This document shows positions 1 to 9,700 of a DNA stretch of 45,027 nt, one piece after another. The stretch is from the IMG/VR virus record IMGVR_UViG_3300022693_001595, positions 1 to 45,027 of that record. One strand, 5' to 3'. Origin of the DNA: a virus. The translations under genes and the position numbers were made by a program. Position 1 is the first letter of the stretch. Each line of letters opens with the position of its first letter. Below the pieces are notes generated by a model. It was given only the letters and a program-made list of their open reading frames with translations. It had not been told where the DNA came from and made no database searches.

Positions 1-144
1 ACCCATTTTATCGTTGGGTGTTATCTGAATCAACGATGTACGACTCGATTGAATGGAAATGTGTTAGCCCTCGCGGATCAAAAATGGGCGGTGACGATCC
101 AAACCACACTGATTGGTGGTTATTTACTGGCTTAGAATTAGGTG
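1..144. repeat. Left copy of 144-bp terminal overlap
   Basis: These bases are identical to 44884-45027 at the other end of the window. The reading frame entering at position 3 continues the gene that starts at 43998. This is what a circular assembly, or a circularly permuted packaged genome, looks like when opened at an arbitrary point. A true terminal repeat placed inside a coding gene is less likely. Confidence 0.95.
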
Positions 145-611
145 AAGCAATGAATCATGACAGTGATCATAATCGTTTCTTCTTTGAACAGCGCCATAAA
201 TACAATGAAAAATTAACTGGTGCAAACATCAAAGTATTAACTAACAAGGGTAATCACAAAGGATTTACAAGCGCCGTTATTCGTCATGTAAACAAGCCTG
301 AAGATATTACTTATATTAACAAAGGCGATATAATTATTATTCCAAACGCTTCACCAGCTTTTGAAGCAGTTGCTTACAAGTGCGCTGAAAACGATTGTGT
401 ACTTATAACTGAAACAGGTGGCTCATTGTGTCACTTGGCTATTGTAGGTCGTGAATATTCGTTGTGCTTGGTTTTATTACCTAATGCAAGCAAGCGTTAT
501 CCTATGGCAAGCAGCGCAAAAATTAATTTAGAAGAAGGCAGAATTGAAGCGCTTGAAGTTCCTATTGAATTATTGATGAAAATGAAATTAACTGGCATGA
601 GGTATAGATAA
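3..611 (+). CDS. 3' part of phosphohistidine (PEP-utilising mobile domain) protein
   Basis: This is the C-terminal part of the 498-residue protein that starts at 43998 and crosses the contig junction. In full-length numbering, residues about 370-470 look like the swivelling phosphohistidine domain of PEP synthase, pyruvate phosphate dikinase and enzyme I. There is a GDIIIIPNASPAF strand-turn, then CVLITETGG, then SLCHLAIVGRE, with His440 in the place of the phosphorylated histidine of the family signature GGxxSHxAIVARE. In the known enzymes this domain carries phosphate between an ATP-grasp domain and a substrate or PEP domain. Neither partner is visible here, so catalysis alone is unlikely. 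The stop overlaps the start of the next gene at 611. The domain call is good; the role is unknown. Confidence 0.75.
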   Translation, partial: PFYRWVLSESTMYDSIEWKCVSPRGSKMGGDDPNHTDWWLFTGLELGEAMNHDSDHNRFFFEQRHKYNEKLTGANIKVLTNKGNHKGFTSAVIRHVNKPEDITYINKGDIIIIPNASPAFEAVAYKCAENDCVLITETGGSLCHLAIVGREYSLCLVLLPNASKRYPMASSAKINLEEGRIEALEVPIELLMKMKLTGMRYR

Positions 612-808
612 TGGCTAAATCATACCCAAATATCTCAGGCATATTAAAAAAGCCAAAAAATACTTGTGCAACGTGCAAGTGCGGTGAATTGGGTAAATTT
701 ATAATTGTTGTTCAGTTGAATTATTTTCGCGGTGATGATGATTATTTGTGGTCTTGTGATGAACACAAGCGAGACTTAAATTTTTTAATTGGGGATGATA
801 ATGAATAA
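611..808 (+). CDS. Small cysteine-rich protein, probable zinc ribbon
   Basis: This 65-residue protein carries a CATCKC cluster near residue 20 and a later SCDEH pair near residue 50, enough ligands for one zinc site. I do not recognise the family. It overlaps the stop of the phosphohistidine-domain gene by one base and the start of the next gene by 8 bases, so all three are translationally coupled in one + strand operon. Zinc-ribbon proteins of this size are common in phage nin-like regions, but nothing in the sequence says what this one binds. Confidence 0.7.
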   Translation: MAKSYPNISGILKKPKNTCATCKCGELGKFIIVVQLNYFRGDDDYLWSCDEHKRDLNFLIGDDNE

Positions 809-1208
809 CGATAAAGTATTAATGCCAAGTGAATTAACGGCTGAAAACGGCGCTAAAGAAATTTTTAGAGGTGAGTTTGTAGAGCAAATAAAAATACAGT
901 GTGGTTGGTGCGAGGGAACTGGTCACGACAAAGAAATGAGTACCGAATGCCAAACTTGTGACGGTACCGGTTCAGAAAGTATTGATGTTGCTATTCCTTG
1001 GGACACCATTAAAAAAATTTACGCTTTAGCAGTTGAAAAATTATCAATCAAAACAAAGCGAAGTGATAAACATATTATAGCGCCACTAGAGCCGACTGAA
1101 GCAATGATAATCGCGGCTGCTGGTCAAGGATATTCATTAGAAGATAAAGAGAATGTAACTAATGAATATAAAGCAATGATGGCAACTTTAAGGAACGATA
1201 ATGGCTAA
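801..1208 (+). CDS. Hypothetical protein with DnaJ-type CxxCxGTG zinc motif
   Basis: I start this at the ATG at 801, which has GGGG seven bases upstream, rather than the in-frame TTG at 789. The protein is 135 residues. Its N-terminal half has CGWCEGTGH and CQTCDGTGS, two CxxCxGTG repeats like those in the DnaJ central zinc domain and in many small phage proteins. The second half contains the phrase PTEAMIIAAAGQ, which recurs in phage proteins of unknown function. It is probably a small zinc-stabilised accessory protein. It overlaps both neighbours by 8 bases. Confidence 0.75.
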   Translation: MNNDKVLMPSELTAENGAKEIFRGEFVEQIKIQCGWCEGTGHDKEMSTECQTCDGTGSESIDVAIPWDTIKKIYALAVEKLSIKTKRSDKHIIAPLEPTEAMIIAAAGQGYSLEDKENVTNEYKAMMATLRNDNG

Positions 1209-1548
1209 AAAACAGAAAGTTAATAATATAGTAACGGTAAAGTCATTTAAACATGTTCTTGATTGGTTCGATATCAAAGACGTTCAAATAAACATTGATG
1301 ATTTTTATTGTTTTGAAATTCAAGAAAGGCTTGGTAACTGGTATTTACAGCATTTCATTCTTGAAGATAATAGAAGAAAAGCAGTTTATCAACATGATTT
1401 TCAATTAAGTGAACCTTGGGTAGCCGTTGCTGTTCTTGGTAAAAAAATAAAAGCATTTAATAGTCTTCATGGATCAGTAAAATTTACAGAAGAACTTTCA
1501 TCTCTTCTTTGTAGGGCTGATAAATACAAGTTAACTAATGAAATATAA
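1201..1548 (+). CDS. Hypothetical protein
   Basis: This 115-residue protein has no family I recognise. It is mixed alpha/beta, with aromatic-rich stretches such as WFDIKDVQINIDDFYCF and GNWYLQHF, and has no signal peptide or membrane segment. It overlaps the previous gene by 8 bases and the next by 11, so it is part of the same tightly packed operon leading to NinG. Confidence 0.7.
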   Translation: MAKKQKVNNIVTVKSFKHVLDWFDIKDVQINIDDFYCFEIQERLGNWYLQHFILEDNRRKAVYQHDFQLSEPWVAVAVLGKKIKAFNSLHGSVKFTEELSSLLCRADKYKLTNEI

Positions 1549-1750
1549 CGATATTGCAACAAGAGAAGATCGCAATTTTCAATGGAAATGCAAAAGGGAA
1601 CTTGGCGTTCATCATTATAATAGGTTAATACCAAAAGCGGCTGAAGCATTTAGGCAAGGGCTAAGGCACCCGAACCAGAACAAGCGAGAGAATACAGCGC
1701 GAAGGCTTGCTAATTTAGTTTTTACAAATGCGTTACTTAATAAGGTTTAA
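1538..1750 (+). CDS. Small basic hypothetical protein upstream of NinG
   Basis: This 70-residue, helix-rich protein is strongly basic and dominated by arginine, lysine and asparagine (for example RHPNQNKRENTARRLANL). It lies immediately before the NinG-like gene, as small basic Nin-type proteins do in lambdoid phages. That position suggests nucleic-acid binding, but no motif proves it. Confidence 0.65.
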   Translation: MKYNDIATREDRNFQWKCKRELGVHHYNRLIPKAAEAFRQGLRHPNQNKRENTARRLANLVFTNALLNKV

Positions 1751-1754
1751 TAAA

Positions 1755-2336
1755 ATGGCAAATAGTAAAAGAAAATGTAAATACCACGGTACAGCAACAA
1801 GAGAATATATTGTTGTTAATAACATGGCGTTTTGTTCTTTTGATTTTGCTGTCAAATGGGCTAGTGAAAATAAAAGTATTGGCAAAAAGAAAATACAGGT
1901 TAAGCAACGTAAAAAAGATAAAGTTCGCTTAAAAGAGTTAATGAGTCGATCTGAATGGTACAGCAAGCTTGAAAGACTAGTAAATCAATATGCTAAACAT
2001 GTTAAGGAAAAAAATGAACCTTGCTGCACTTGTGGAGCTTCTAATAATAAAATAGATTCTGGCCATTTTAGATCTGTTGGTTCTTGTCCTGAATTAAGAT
2101 TTGAATTAACAAATATTCATAATCAATGCTCTGTGAATTGCAATCAAATTGGTTCGGGTAAGCGTGCTGAATATAACGAATACATAATTAAGCGTTACGG
2201 TATCGATCATTACAATTGGCTAATAGGAAAACACCCAAGTTTAAAAGAACAGTTTCCAACATGGCAAGATATAGAAAAAGAAATATTAAGATATAGAAAA
2301 TTATTGCGTGATAATGGACTAACGCCGAACGGATAA
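1755..2336 (+). CDS. ninG: NinG-like recombination protein (Rap family)
   Basis: The start is taken at the ATG at 1755, five bases after the previous stop; the frame is open further upstream without a better signal. The 193-residue protein has a basic N-terminal half, then a zinc-binding HNH-like core with CCTCGA, a GHFR motif, the segment NIHNQCSVNCNQ, and a C-terminal helix ending in basic residues. This order matches the NinG/Rap family. In lambda, Rap stimulates recombination at branched DNA. Here it ends the + strand operon that also carries the DUF1367 and phosphohistidine-domain genes, like a lambdoid nin region. Confidence 0.85.
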   Translation: MANSKRKCKYHGTATREYIVVNNMAFCSFDFAVKWASENKSIGKKKIQVKQRKKDKVRLKELMSRSEWYSKLERLVNQYAKHVKEKNEPCCTCGASNNKIDSGHFRSVGSCPELRFELTNIHNQCSVNCNQIGSGKRAEYNEYIIKRYGIDHYNWLIGKHPSLKEQFPTWQDIEKEILRYRKLLRDNGLTPNG

Positions 2337-2341
2337 AAGTG

Positions 2342-2373
2342 CCGATTAATTCCATTTAATCGGTGGGCTTTTC
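2342..2373 (+). terminator. Probable terminator after ninG
   Basis: An 8-bp perfect stem, CCGATTAA with TTAATCGG, encloses a six-base loop and is followed by TGGGCTTTT. It starts five bases after the ninG stop. The U-run is interrupted, so termination may be partial and allow read-through to the propeller gene at 2424. Confidence 0.55.
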
Positions 2374-2423
2374 ATGAAACTGAATTAAACATAGCACTTA
2401 ACCACAAAAAAGCGAGGAAAAAA

Positions 2424-3554
2424 ATGGCTACTAGAACATTAATCAACGGAAGTGAATTAGAAATATCAAAAAGAATACATAATTCTTCATGGTATAAATT
2501 GCCGTGGTGGGATCATAATGGATATCCTAAATACTCCGGCGCTTTATCAACGTATACAGCAAAGCACATTCCTATTGCTGTTAGTGATGGTGAAACGGAT
2601 TATTATATTTTTTCTGATAATACCAGCGGCAACCTTGAAATATTTATTGCTGATAACAAAGGTAATAAAACGCTAGTTCGTACTATTGAAGGTGTAACAG
2701 ATCCGCATGATAACGGCGTTGTAAATATTATTGATGGTTTTATTTACGTTGTCTGTGCTGCTCGTGCAAATAAAAGGATAGGCCATTGTTACCGATCTTT
2801 AAATAAAAATGACATTAGCGAATTTGAATTAATTGATCAAGGTTATTGGGCTTACCCTCAATTATGGCCTAATGCTATGCTATTCACTCGATATACGCCT
2901 GATAATATACGCGAAATTTATTCAAGAGTTAATTGGGCTGAAATAAAACTTGTTTCTGGTGGTCATTATAGTATTTCATCTTATGATGGAGAATGGTTAC
3001 ATTTAGCTTATAACTGGCATGAAGATGATGATTTAGATAAACGAACAAATGTCTATTACATGAAATCGCGCGATGGCTACACATGGTTTAATAGGTGGGA
3101 TGAAAAAATAAACTTGCCTTTATCTCCAGACGATTCAAAAACATTAATTCACAATGTTAGCGGTTATGTTTACATGAAAGATATTGAAGTGATCGACGGT
3201 GAAGTTAAAATTCTTGCTGTTGTTTCAGATTCATTTTATCCCGACGAAGGGCAAAGGTTTTTACATTGCTTTGGCGTAAATAGTAGCTTTATGATTTGTG
3301 AAGTTGGCCACAATTATAATTCAGGCGGCTTTGTTGATGGGTATATATTAACGCCTACTATCGGTGAATCTGGATATTGCGCCGGAGATCTTGAAGTGTT
3401 TGATTTGGATGGAACGCATCAATTAAAGTGTAATTTTAGTTATAAATATAATTACGTAAGAAAGGTTGTTAATGGTAACGGCGCTTACGTTAGTGAAGCG
3501 CCAACATCAATTGTTAATCAAGGTGCTTTTATAAGAAGAGTAAGCATAAAATAA
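2424..3554 (+). CDS. BNR_4-type beta-propeller, putative tail spike or polysaccharide depolymerase
   Basis: This 376-residue protein resembles BNR_4-type propellers. Near residue 90 it has the segment DPHDNGVVNIIDGFIYVV, followed by SLNKNDISEFE, repeated aromatic strands, and a HLAYNWHED segment. Propellers of this kind include ulvan and related polysaccharide lyases of marine bacteria. A role in attacking host or algal polysaccharide is therefore plausible, but I cannot place catalytic residues. The ribosome site GCGAGG lies nine bases upstream. Unlike the other tail tip genes it is on the + strand, facing them across a shared terminator, so it may be expressed with the middle genes or exchanged as a separate unit. 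Confidence 0.65.
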   Translation: MATRTLINGSELEISKRIHNSSWYKLPWWDHNGYPKYSGALSTYTAKHIPIAVSDGETDYYIFSDNTSGNLEIFIADNKGNKTLVRTIEGVTDPHDNGVVNIIDGFIYVVCAARANKRIGHCYRSLNKNDISEFELIDQGYWAYPQLWPNAMLFTRYTPDNIREIYSRVNWAEIKLVSGGHYSISSYDGEWLHLAYNWHEDDDLDKRTNVYYMKSRDGYTWFNRWDEKINLPLSPDDSKTLIHNVSGYVYMKDIEVIDGEVKILAVVSDSFYPDEGQRFLHCFGVNSSFMICEVGHNYNSGGFVDGYILTPTIGESGYCAGDLEVFDLDGTHQLKCNFSYKYNYVRKVVNGNGAYVSEAPTSIVNQGAFIRRVSIK

Positions 3555-3576
3555 TAATAACAAGTGTAATTATTAT

Positions 3577-3610
3577 CCGCCTGTTGTATTAATTTCAGGC
3601 GGCATTTTTT
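3577..3610 (+). terminator. Rho-independent terminator after the propeller gene
   Basis: CCGCCTG (3577-3583) pairs with CAGGCGG (3596-3602), followed by CATTTTTT. It ends the rightward transcript, and its T-run overlaps the stop codon of the last leftward late gene. Confidence 0.85.
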
Positions 3611-3989
3611 ACGACTGAGTTACACGAATTAAAAATTCATCCTCTAATATCAATGTTACATTTAATGCTTCTGTATGAAAGTTAATAGCCTTTTCTGTTA
3701 CATAATAATCAAGCGCTTTGTCTGGTGTAAATGTCCCCGTACCAATGCCGTCTTCAATCGTTATAGAAACATTAGCTACATGTATACCTTCACGATTGAC
3801 AATTGATACTGGTATCGTTGCATTAATTGTTAAATCAGAAAACGTTCCTGTGAAGTTTAGCGTTTCGCCTAGCTGCATAACATTGTAAGATTTATCACCT
3901 TCAATCGTTAAGGTAACTTCAGGCTTTAAAATTCTGTTAACGCTGCACTTATTTGATTGAGTCACTGTAGAGCTATCTAATATTTTCAT
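3609..3989 (-). CDS. Hypothetical virion protein at the end of the late operon
   Basis: This 126-residue, beta-rich protein is the last gene of the leftward structural operon. Its pattern of short strands (VTLTIEGDKS, NFTGTFSDLTINATIPVSIVN, IGTGTFTP) looks like a single immunoglobulin-like or carbohydrate-binding sandwich. Its start overlaps the stop of the Asp-box propeller gene by one base, and position places it in the tail tip or receptor-binding assembly. The function is inferred from position only. Confidence 0.6.
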   Translation of the reverse strand: MKILDSSTVTQSNKCSVNRILKPEVTLTIEGDKSYNVMQLGETLNFTGTFSDLTINATIPVSIVNREGIHVANVSITIEDGIGTGTFTPDKALDYYVTEKAINFHTEALNVTLILEDEFLIRVTQS

Positions 3990-5179
3990 TATTTTATCCT
4001 CAAGTATCCTGTTGCACCACCTATGGTACTGTCTGAAATACCAAAACCATTATCTAAAAATGCAAATACTTGGTTGCTATTTAGTGCATCATAAGTTTTA
4101 GATGCTATAAAAAGTCTACCATTATCTCCCTCAGCAAATCCGATTGGGTCTAACATTTCAACCGTACTAGAAACTTCGCCAATAGTAACACCGAAATCAT
4201 TTGAAGTAGCTATTAGACCTCTATCTAGAGTACCTGAATAGTTTGGCTCACTTGAAACATAAACGACCTTCCCAGCCCCATCAGAAAATATACCAGTAAT
4301 TAACCCGCTAGGAAATATATTATCTGCTGCTGTATATAACGACCAATTCAAACCATCATCAGTAGATATATAGTTCTGACCATCATCAGAAGCTATTATC
4401 CATGTATGACCGCTATTATCACCTAAATATTTTATAGTTCTATGATCACCTGCTGTAGAAGGGATTGCTATCGCTGTGAATGAAGCGCCTGAATTAACAC
4501 TTCTAAAGACAAAATCAATACCAGTTACAATAACAACATTTGTTGTTGAATTATAATCCGAATTATATTTTACACTAGATGTATTCTCTACAGACACCCA
4601 ATTTATTCCGTCATCCGTAGACCTAAACATTTCATTCGTGTTAGATGCTGCAAGCCAAGTAGTAGAGGTAACATATGTTAGTAAGATTAATGTACTAGGA
4701 GCAGCAGCAAGAGTTAACGCTCCAAAGGTAAGTCCATTATTTGAACTTCTTACATACGCCCCAGCACCACCTTCAGGATACAATATCGTACCTGCACCAG
4801 AGTTAATACCACCCTGACCGCTAAGACCAGTTGAAAATCCAAAAACACCTGTAGCAAGCAACTCATTAAACGTTACCCCGTTATTAGTACTTCTAAAATA
4901 TGTGAAAGTCGCCTGACTTGGAATAATGAGAACTGAACTAGAAGCAACTGGTTTACCTAAGTTCTCTATAAATATACTAGTCCCGCCAGTTATACCGTAA
5001 TCTTTAAATGGTACTAAACTTGGGTCTAACTCATTATCATCTGTTTCAGAAGTACCGGACTGTAGCCATACTGAATTATTAGCATCTTGAAATTTAACGC
5101 CAAGTAGTGAAGAAAAATATCTAACTTCTGCTAATTGAGCGCCACCACCAATTATTTTACTTAATGTTTTGTCTGCCAT
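3989..5179 (-). CDS. Tail fibre or receptor-binding protein with Asp-box (BNR) repeats
   Basis: The 396-residue protein contains at least five Asp-box-like repeats: RSTNNGVTF, RSSNNGLTF, RSTDDGINW, RSVNSGASF and ISTDDGLNW. These are the loop signatures of sialidase-type beta-propellers. The first 35 residues (LSKIIGGGAQLAEVRYFSSL) look like a virion attachment segment. No sialidase catalytic set is visible, so binding rather than cleavage is the safer reading. It sits next to the other tail tip genes downstream of the tape measure. Confidence 0.75.
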   Translation of the reverse strand: MADKTLSKIIGGGAQLAEVRYFSSLLGVKFQDANNSVWLQSGTSETDDNELDPSLVPFKDYGITGGTSIFIENLGKPVASSSVLIIPSQATFTYFRSTNNGVTFNELLATGVFGFSTGLSGQGGINSGAGTILYPEGGAGAYVRSSNNGLTFGALTLAAAPSTLILLTYVTSTTWLAASNTNEMFRSTDDGINWVSVENTSSVKYNSDYNSTTNVVIVTGIDFVFRSVNSGASFTAIAIPSTAGDHRTIKYLGDNSGHTWIIASDDGQNYISTDDGLNWSLYTAADNIFPSGLITGIFSDGAGKVVYVSSEPNYSGTLDRGLIATSNDFGVTIGEVSSTVEMLDPIGFAEGDNGRLFIASKTYDALNSNQVFAFLDNGFGISDSTIGGATGYLRIK

Positions 5180-5180
5180 T

Positions 5181-5867
5181 TTATACGACCTCTAGTATAG
5201 ATGAAGATTTAGCTACAAGGTGAACAGTGTCACCAATTTCTAGTATTAGATTGTCACCAGCCAACAACACACCGGTAGCACCTTTTATTGTGAAGTTAGG
5301 GTTTAGAACTCTAACCAAATTTGTAGATATACTTTCGTTGTGAATAATAAATTCTTGCTTGGTAACTATTGTTGCCGGCAAACCACCGTCAACTGTACCA
5401 CCAGAGCCATCAACTAAATAACTCTGTCCGGCGATAATATTAAAATTTGCTGTTTTTGGATCTTGCCAAGTACTACTTGGTATTATTAATTGCCACACCG
5501 CATCGACACTCGGTTCAACTGCCGTTACATCTGCCACGTTGCTTAATAATTCCCATGTAGAATCGTTATGAGCAACACTTGCTGGTACATTTAATGAGCC
5601 AGTTCGCGGCGTACCGTCTGGATTCGTGTCCCATTCGCCTTTGAAGTTGGCGGCTGAAGTTGCTGTGTCTGCTGAAATTGCTGCGGCTGTAGCGTCTAAA
5701 TCAACTTGAATAGCTGTATTGTCTACGGAAGCTGCTAAGGCATTATAATTAGCTGCTAATGGTGCTTGATATGTAAGCCAATCATCGCCATTATCTGCAA
5801 AATCATTAGCTGATTGCGTTCTGTTTGGGACTATACCTGAATAAAGTGGAATCGATGTGTGGGACAT
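5181..5867 (-). CDS. Tail fibre protein
   Basis: The 228-residue protein has an alanine-rich collagen/coiled-type region (DATAAAISADTATSAANFKGEWD) near residues 60-85. It is followed by the phrase GSLNVPASVAHNDSTWELL, which I know from fibre proteins of several phages that bind through small beta domains. The C-terminus is a compact beta region with glycine turns (YLVDGSGGTVDGGLP). It is probably a trimeric fibre or adaptor between the tail tip and the propeller protein encoded just after it. Confidence 0.7.
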   Translation of the reverse strand: MSHTSIPLYSGIVPNRTQSANDFADNGDDWLTYQAPLAANYNALAASVDNTAIQVDLDATAAAISADTATSAANFKGEWDTNPDGTPRTGSLNVPASVAHNDSTWELLSNVADVTAVEPSVDAVWQLIIPSSTWQDPKTANFNIIAGQSYLVDGSGGTVDGGLPATIVTKQEFIIHNESISTNLVRVLNPNFTIKGATGVLLAGDNLILEIGDTVHLVAKSSSILEVV

Positions 5868-6775
5868 TAAACTAATCCTTCTACCTGAATTGTTGCACTA
5901 GTGATTGTCGGTGTGTCTATGTTATTTTGGTAATCTCTATAATAACCGAAAACCAAAGTCGGATCATTTGAACCATCATCACCAATCCAAACGCTAGGAA
6001 TAGTTGTGATTGATGCTAAAGTGTTAAAAACAAAATTAACCTTATCTTTTGGTATTGTAACATCAAAGTCAACTAGTTTGCTTGTTCTTCCTTGTGTTAC
6101 AACTATGTTACCGAATGAATCTTGTTCTTTTCTAGAAAAATCAAGTAGTTGAACGCTTGTTCCGAAGTTTGCAATGCCTAATTCAATTTGATTACCTAAA
6201 ATAAGACTTCCAAATTTTATATCATTACCGTCAACGGTTATTGTAATGGTTGCATCTGGAAAGGCAGGAAGATCAAGAAGAGCAAATTGACTAATATTAA
6301 CAATTGGCGCAAAAAAGTAATAATACCAATCGGCAACATTTGAATTATCGTTCATGTCAACATCACGATTGTAAACTTCACCCTCAACAGGATCATCCAT
6401 TGTTACATTAATTGCATTTGCACCTTCGATGTTAAATCCGGCAACTGAATTAGTTATTTGTCCGGCAGTTATTACAACGACAAGTTGAGTTGTTTCTAGT
6501 GATTGAGTGCTATTAACATTATCAAACATTGCAAATTTATTTGTAGGTGCAACATTAACCCATGTTGGCGGATTAGCATCAACACCAACAACAGGATCAT
6601 CAGTTGTACTTGGATCAGCAACAACTTCATAAACTCTATGCTTTACTGTACTTATAAATCTTTCACCGAGTAACCTAGTTCCGGCTGTCCAGACCGTTTC
6701 ACCGGCGTCCGGTTCTGCAATTGTTGATGAATCAATTATTGATTCATCAATTGTAATTGGCTTAACAACACGCAT
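5867..6775 (-). CDS. Tail tip or distal tail protein
   Basis: This 302-residue protein is encoded directly downstream of the tape measure, where siphophages place distal tail or baseplate hub proteins. It has an N-terminal segment with AGETVWTAGTRLLGERFIS, as in virion proteins that cover a joint, then extended beta structure and a central FGTSVQLLDFSRKEQDSFGN segment typical of tail-ring domains. The C-terminus ends in several strands. The family is not recognised with certainty. Both junctions are one-base overlaps. Confidence 0.65.
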   Translation of the reverse strand: MRVVKPITIDESIIDSSTIAEPDAGETVWTAGTRLLGERFISTVKHRVYEVVADPSTTDDPVVGVDANPPTWVNVAPTNKFAMFDNVNSTQSLETTQLVVVITAGQITNSVAGFNIEGANAINVTMDDPVEGEVYNRDVDMNDNSNVADWYYYFFAPIVNISQFALLDLPAFPDATITITVDGNDIKFGSLILGNQIELGIANFGTSVQLLDFSRKEQDSFGNIVVTQGRTSKLVDFDVTIPKDKVNFVFNTLASITTIPSVWIGDDGSNDPTLVFGYYRDYQNNIDTPTITSATIQVEGLV

Positions 6776-9700
6776 TAATCAATACTCCTAGTGTCGATCC
6801 CGTTAATTTCAATTCTCTGTAAAATTCTAGCGGTTGATTTTGTATTTTTAACAAGTTCACGCTGAACTAATAAATTATCTTCTCTGATGCTTTTTAAAAC
6901 ATTTATTGTTTCTTCTTGCTTAGCTTCTTGGTTATTATTACCATTAACAACAGGAGCGAATGGAGAAGCCGGAATTGATGTTCCGCCGCCACTGCCAGCC
7001 GCTAAAGCGAATATTGAATTATTTAATGCTGTGATAGCTTCAGCAACAGATAGCACACTTGCATCAATACCTAAAGCAGCATTAAGTAATTCTTCATTAT
7101 CATCAAGAATAGCATCAAGGCGTTCAAGTTCATCAGCATAACCTTGTTCATGCAAAGCAAATACTTCATTAGCGCTTTCAACAAGCATATCAAGCTTTTG
7201 CTGTTCTAGGTCATAATTCAAAGAATCTAATTCTTGCTGAGCAATTCCGAATTCATTAATCGCTTCATTAACGCTTAAAACACTGCTATCAATTCCAAGC
7301 AATGAGTTTAATTGTTCTTGAAGTGCTGTTACTTGGTTTTCAGTAAGTTCTCTTATTGCATTTATCTGATTTTCTGAACTTGATTGTGTTGCCTCAATCT
7401 GCATTTCTATTGCTGCAAGCATTCTTTCAGATTCACTTAATTGTGAGCCAGCAAGATCACTAATTTCTTTTAATCGGTTTTGATTTATTGCTTGCTGAAC
7501 AGCTAAATCTTCAGCGCTTGAAAAGCCACTAGGATCAAGTTTTGCTAAACCGGCAACATCTAAAGCTTGGGCTTTTGAAAAATCACCACCTCTAGCCCCC
7601 GCTAAAGCTGCAATTAAGTTAGTGCTTCCGCTTAATCCTAACGATGAATTTATTGTATTAACTAATAACTTCATTGAAGATGCGGTTGCACTTATAGCTG
7701 ATCTTTCATCAGTTAAAGCTTCGACTCTTATGTTCGATATTTCTTGTATTAATGATATTTCAGTATTAGCACTATCTTGAATTCTCTTCATTTCAGCATT
7801 AAAAGAATCATTTAACGCTGATTCAGCACTTGCTAAGTTCTGTTTTCTTAATTCGTTTTCAGCATCTAAAGCAGTCCGTAAATTATCAATGCGTAATATT
7901 TCAGCATCATGAGCCATTTTAGAAATATCAAATATAGCCGTAGCACGTTGCTTTTCTAAATCAATTGCTTTTTCTAACATGCCGAAAGAATTTCTAACTT
8001 CTTGTTGTTGTTCTTTTAGTAATACAATTCTATCTTCTTCAGCAAAAATTAATAATTGAAGCGTTATTAATGATTCATCCATTCCGGCAAGCTGAATTTC
8101 TCTTTGCAACGCAAGCGCCTCTTCAGCGTTTCCTTGAAGTTTTAATAGTTCAATTTGCAAGCTTGTTCTTTGTCTTTCTATTTGCTCTAATTCATCGAAG
8201 AATTCACTTAAAGCGGGGTTTAATTCTAATAGTGCAGCAAATAAAGCTTGTCCTGATTCAGTTGTTAAATCTATGCCTTCAATTAACGCCCTGAATTCTT
8301 CACGACTTCCAGACATTGACAAGCCAAGAGAATCAAAAGCTTCACCTAATGAACTTTCTAATTGTTCAAATTGTTCAGCTTCAGTAAAGAAGTTTTCAAA
8401 GAATGAATTGCTTGCTTCTGTGAAATTATCAAGTCCACCGATCAATTGAATTATTGATTGTGCAACATCAATTTGAATAACATTAGATAAGGCAGATAAA
8501 TCAAAGCCCATTCTTTCAATGTTACTATTGAAAACAACTTGTTCTTTAGTTACTCGCGTTAAGGTATCAAATAAACCTTCACCTATTTTTTGATATTCGG
8601 CAATACTTGGAACTAAGAATTCAGCGATAAGATCAGCTTGCTTGCTAAATACCGCCTGAAGTTCGGCTTCGATTTCTTCACCGCTTAAACCTTCAAGGCT
8701 TACTTTTCCGATATTAACTTGAAACTGTGATAAAGCCTCTTCAAGACTAACTTCAACTTCAGTAAATACAGAAGTAAAGCGACCGATCAAAAAGTCCTTT
8801 ATATTTTCATTATCAAGAAAATCACTTTCACTGAAGCTTTGCTTTAATATAGTTGTTGTTTCAAAGCCGAGTAATTTAGCCGACTGTAAAACTGTATCTC
8901 CTATGAAGCCGAAAATATCAGCCATTTGATTTTGAATAGCTTCATCTATACTTTGAAATTCAGTTTTTAAACTTGTGCTTTTAGATAAACCAAAGAAACT
9001 TGATTTGGTTTTTTCTACGTCAAAGAATGCTTGTGCTTGTAATATGCCACCATCAATAATATCTCCTAATGATTGGCCAATAAAGTTAATACCTTGATCA
9101 ATTACTTTTTTCTTAGTGCTACTAAAGCCAGCAAAAGAACGTGATATTTCACCAGTTTGACCGCCAAACTCGCCAATATTACCAACGACAATTGATCCGG
9201 CAAGTTGAGATATCCCGAGCGATAAAGAATCAAGTGAAGATCTAATACCCCTTAATTCTGAAAGTTGGTCTATTTGTAAATTTTCAAAGCGTTCCTGTGA
9301 TTCAAGTATTGATTGTGATTTTTCGTCACTACCAAAAACGGTTCCTGTACCTTGGGCTTCTTGTCTTGATTCAGTCGCATCAAATGAACCACCACCGCCA
9401 CCACCAAAAGCGCCACCAAGCAAATTAGCCATAATACCAATCATTGCAGCACCAGCAACGAAGTTAATAGGGAAAGGCGCGGCAAAGGCTGAAGTGATAG
9501 CCGTTAAAGCATTAGCACCTTGTTTAGTTGTTTCATTGGCAACATGAACACCGGCCTCAACTGTACCAGCCGCCATTTTTTGGAATGAGAGTGCTATTTC
9601 AGCAATAGTAATAATTTTATTTAATGCGGCAAATGATTTAGCCGCCGCCGTTTTTTCATCAAATAAAGATTCTCCAGCTTTAGAGGCTGCTTTCAATCCA

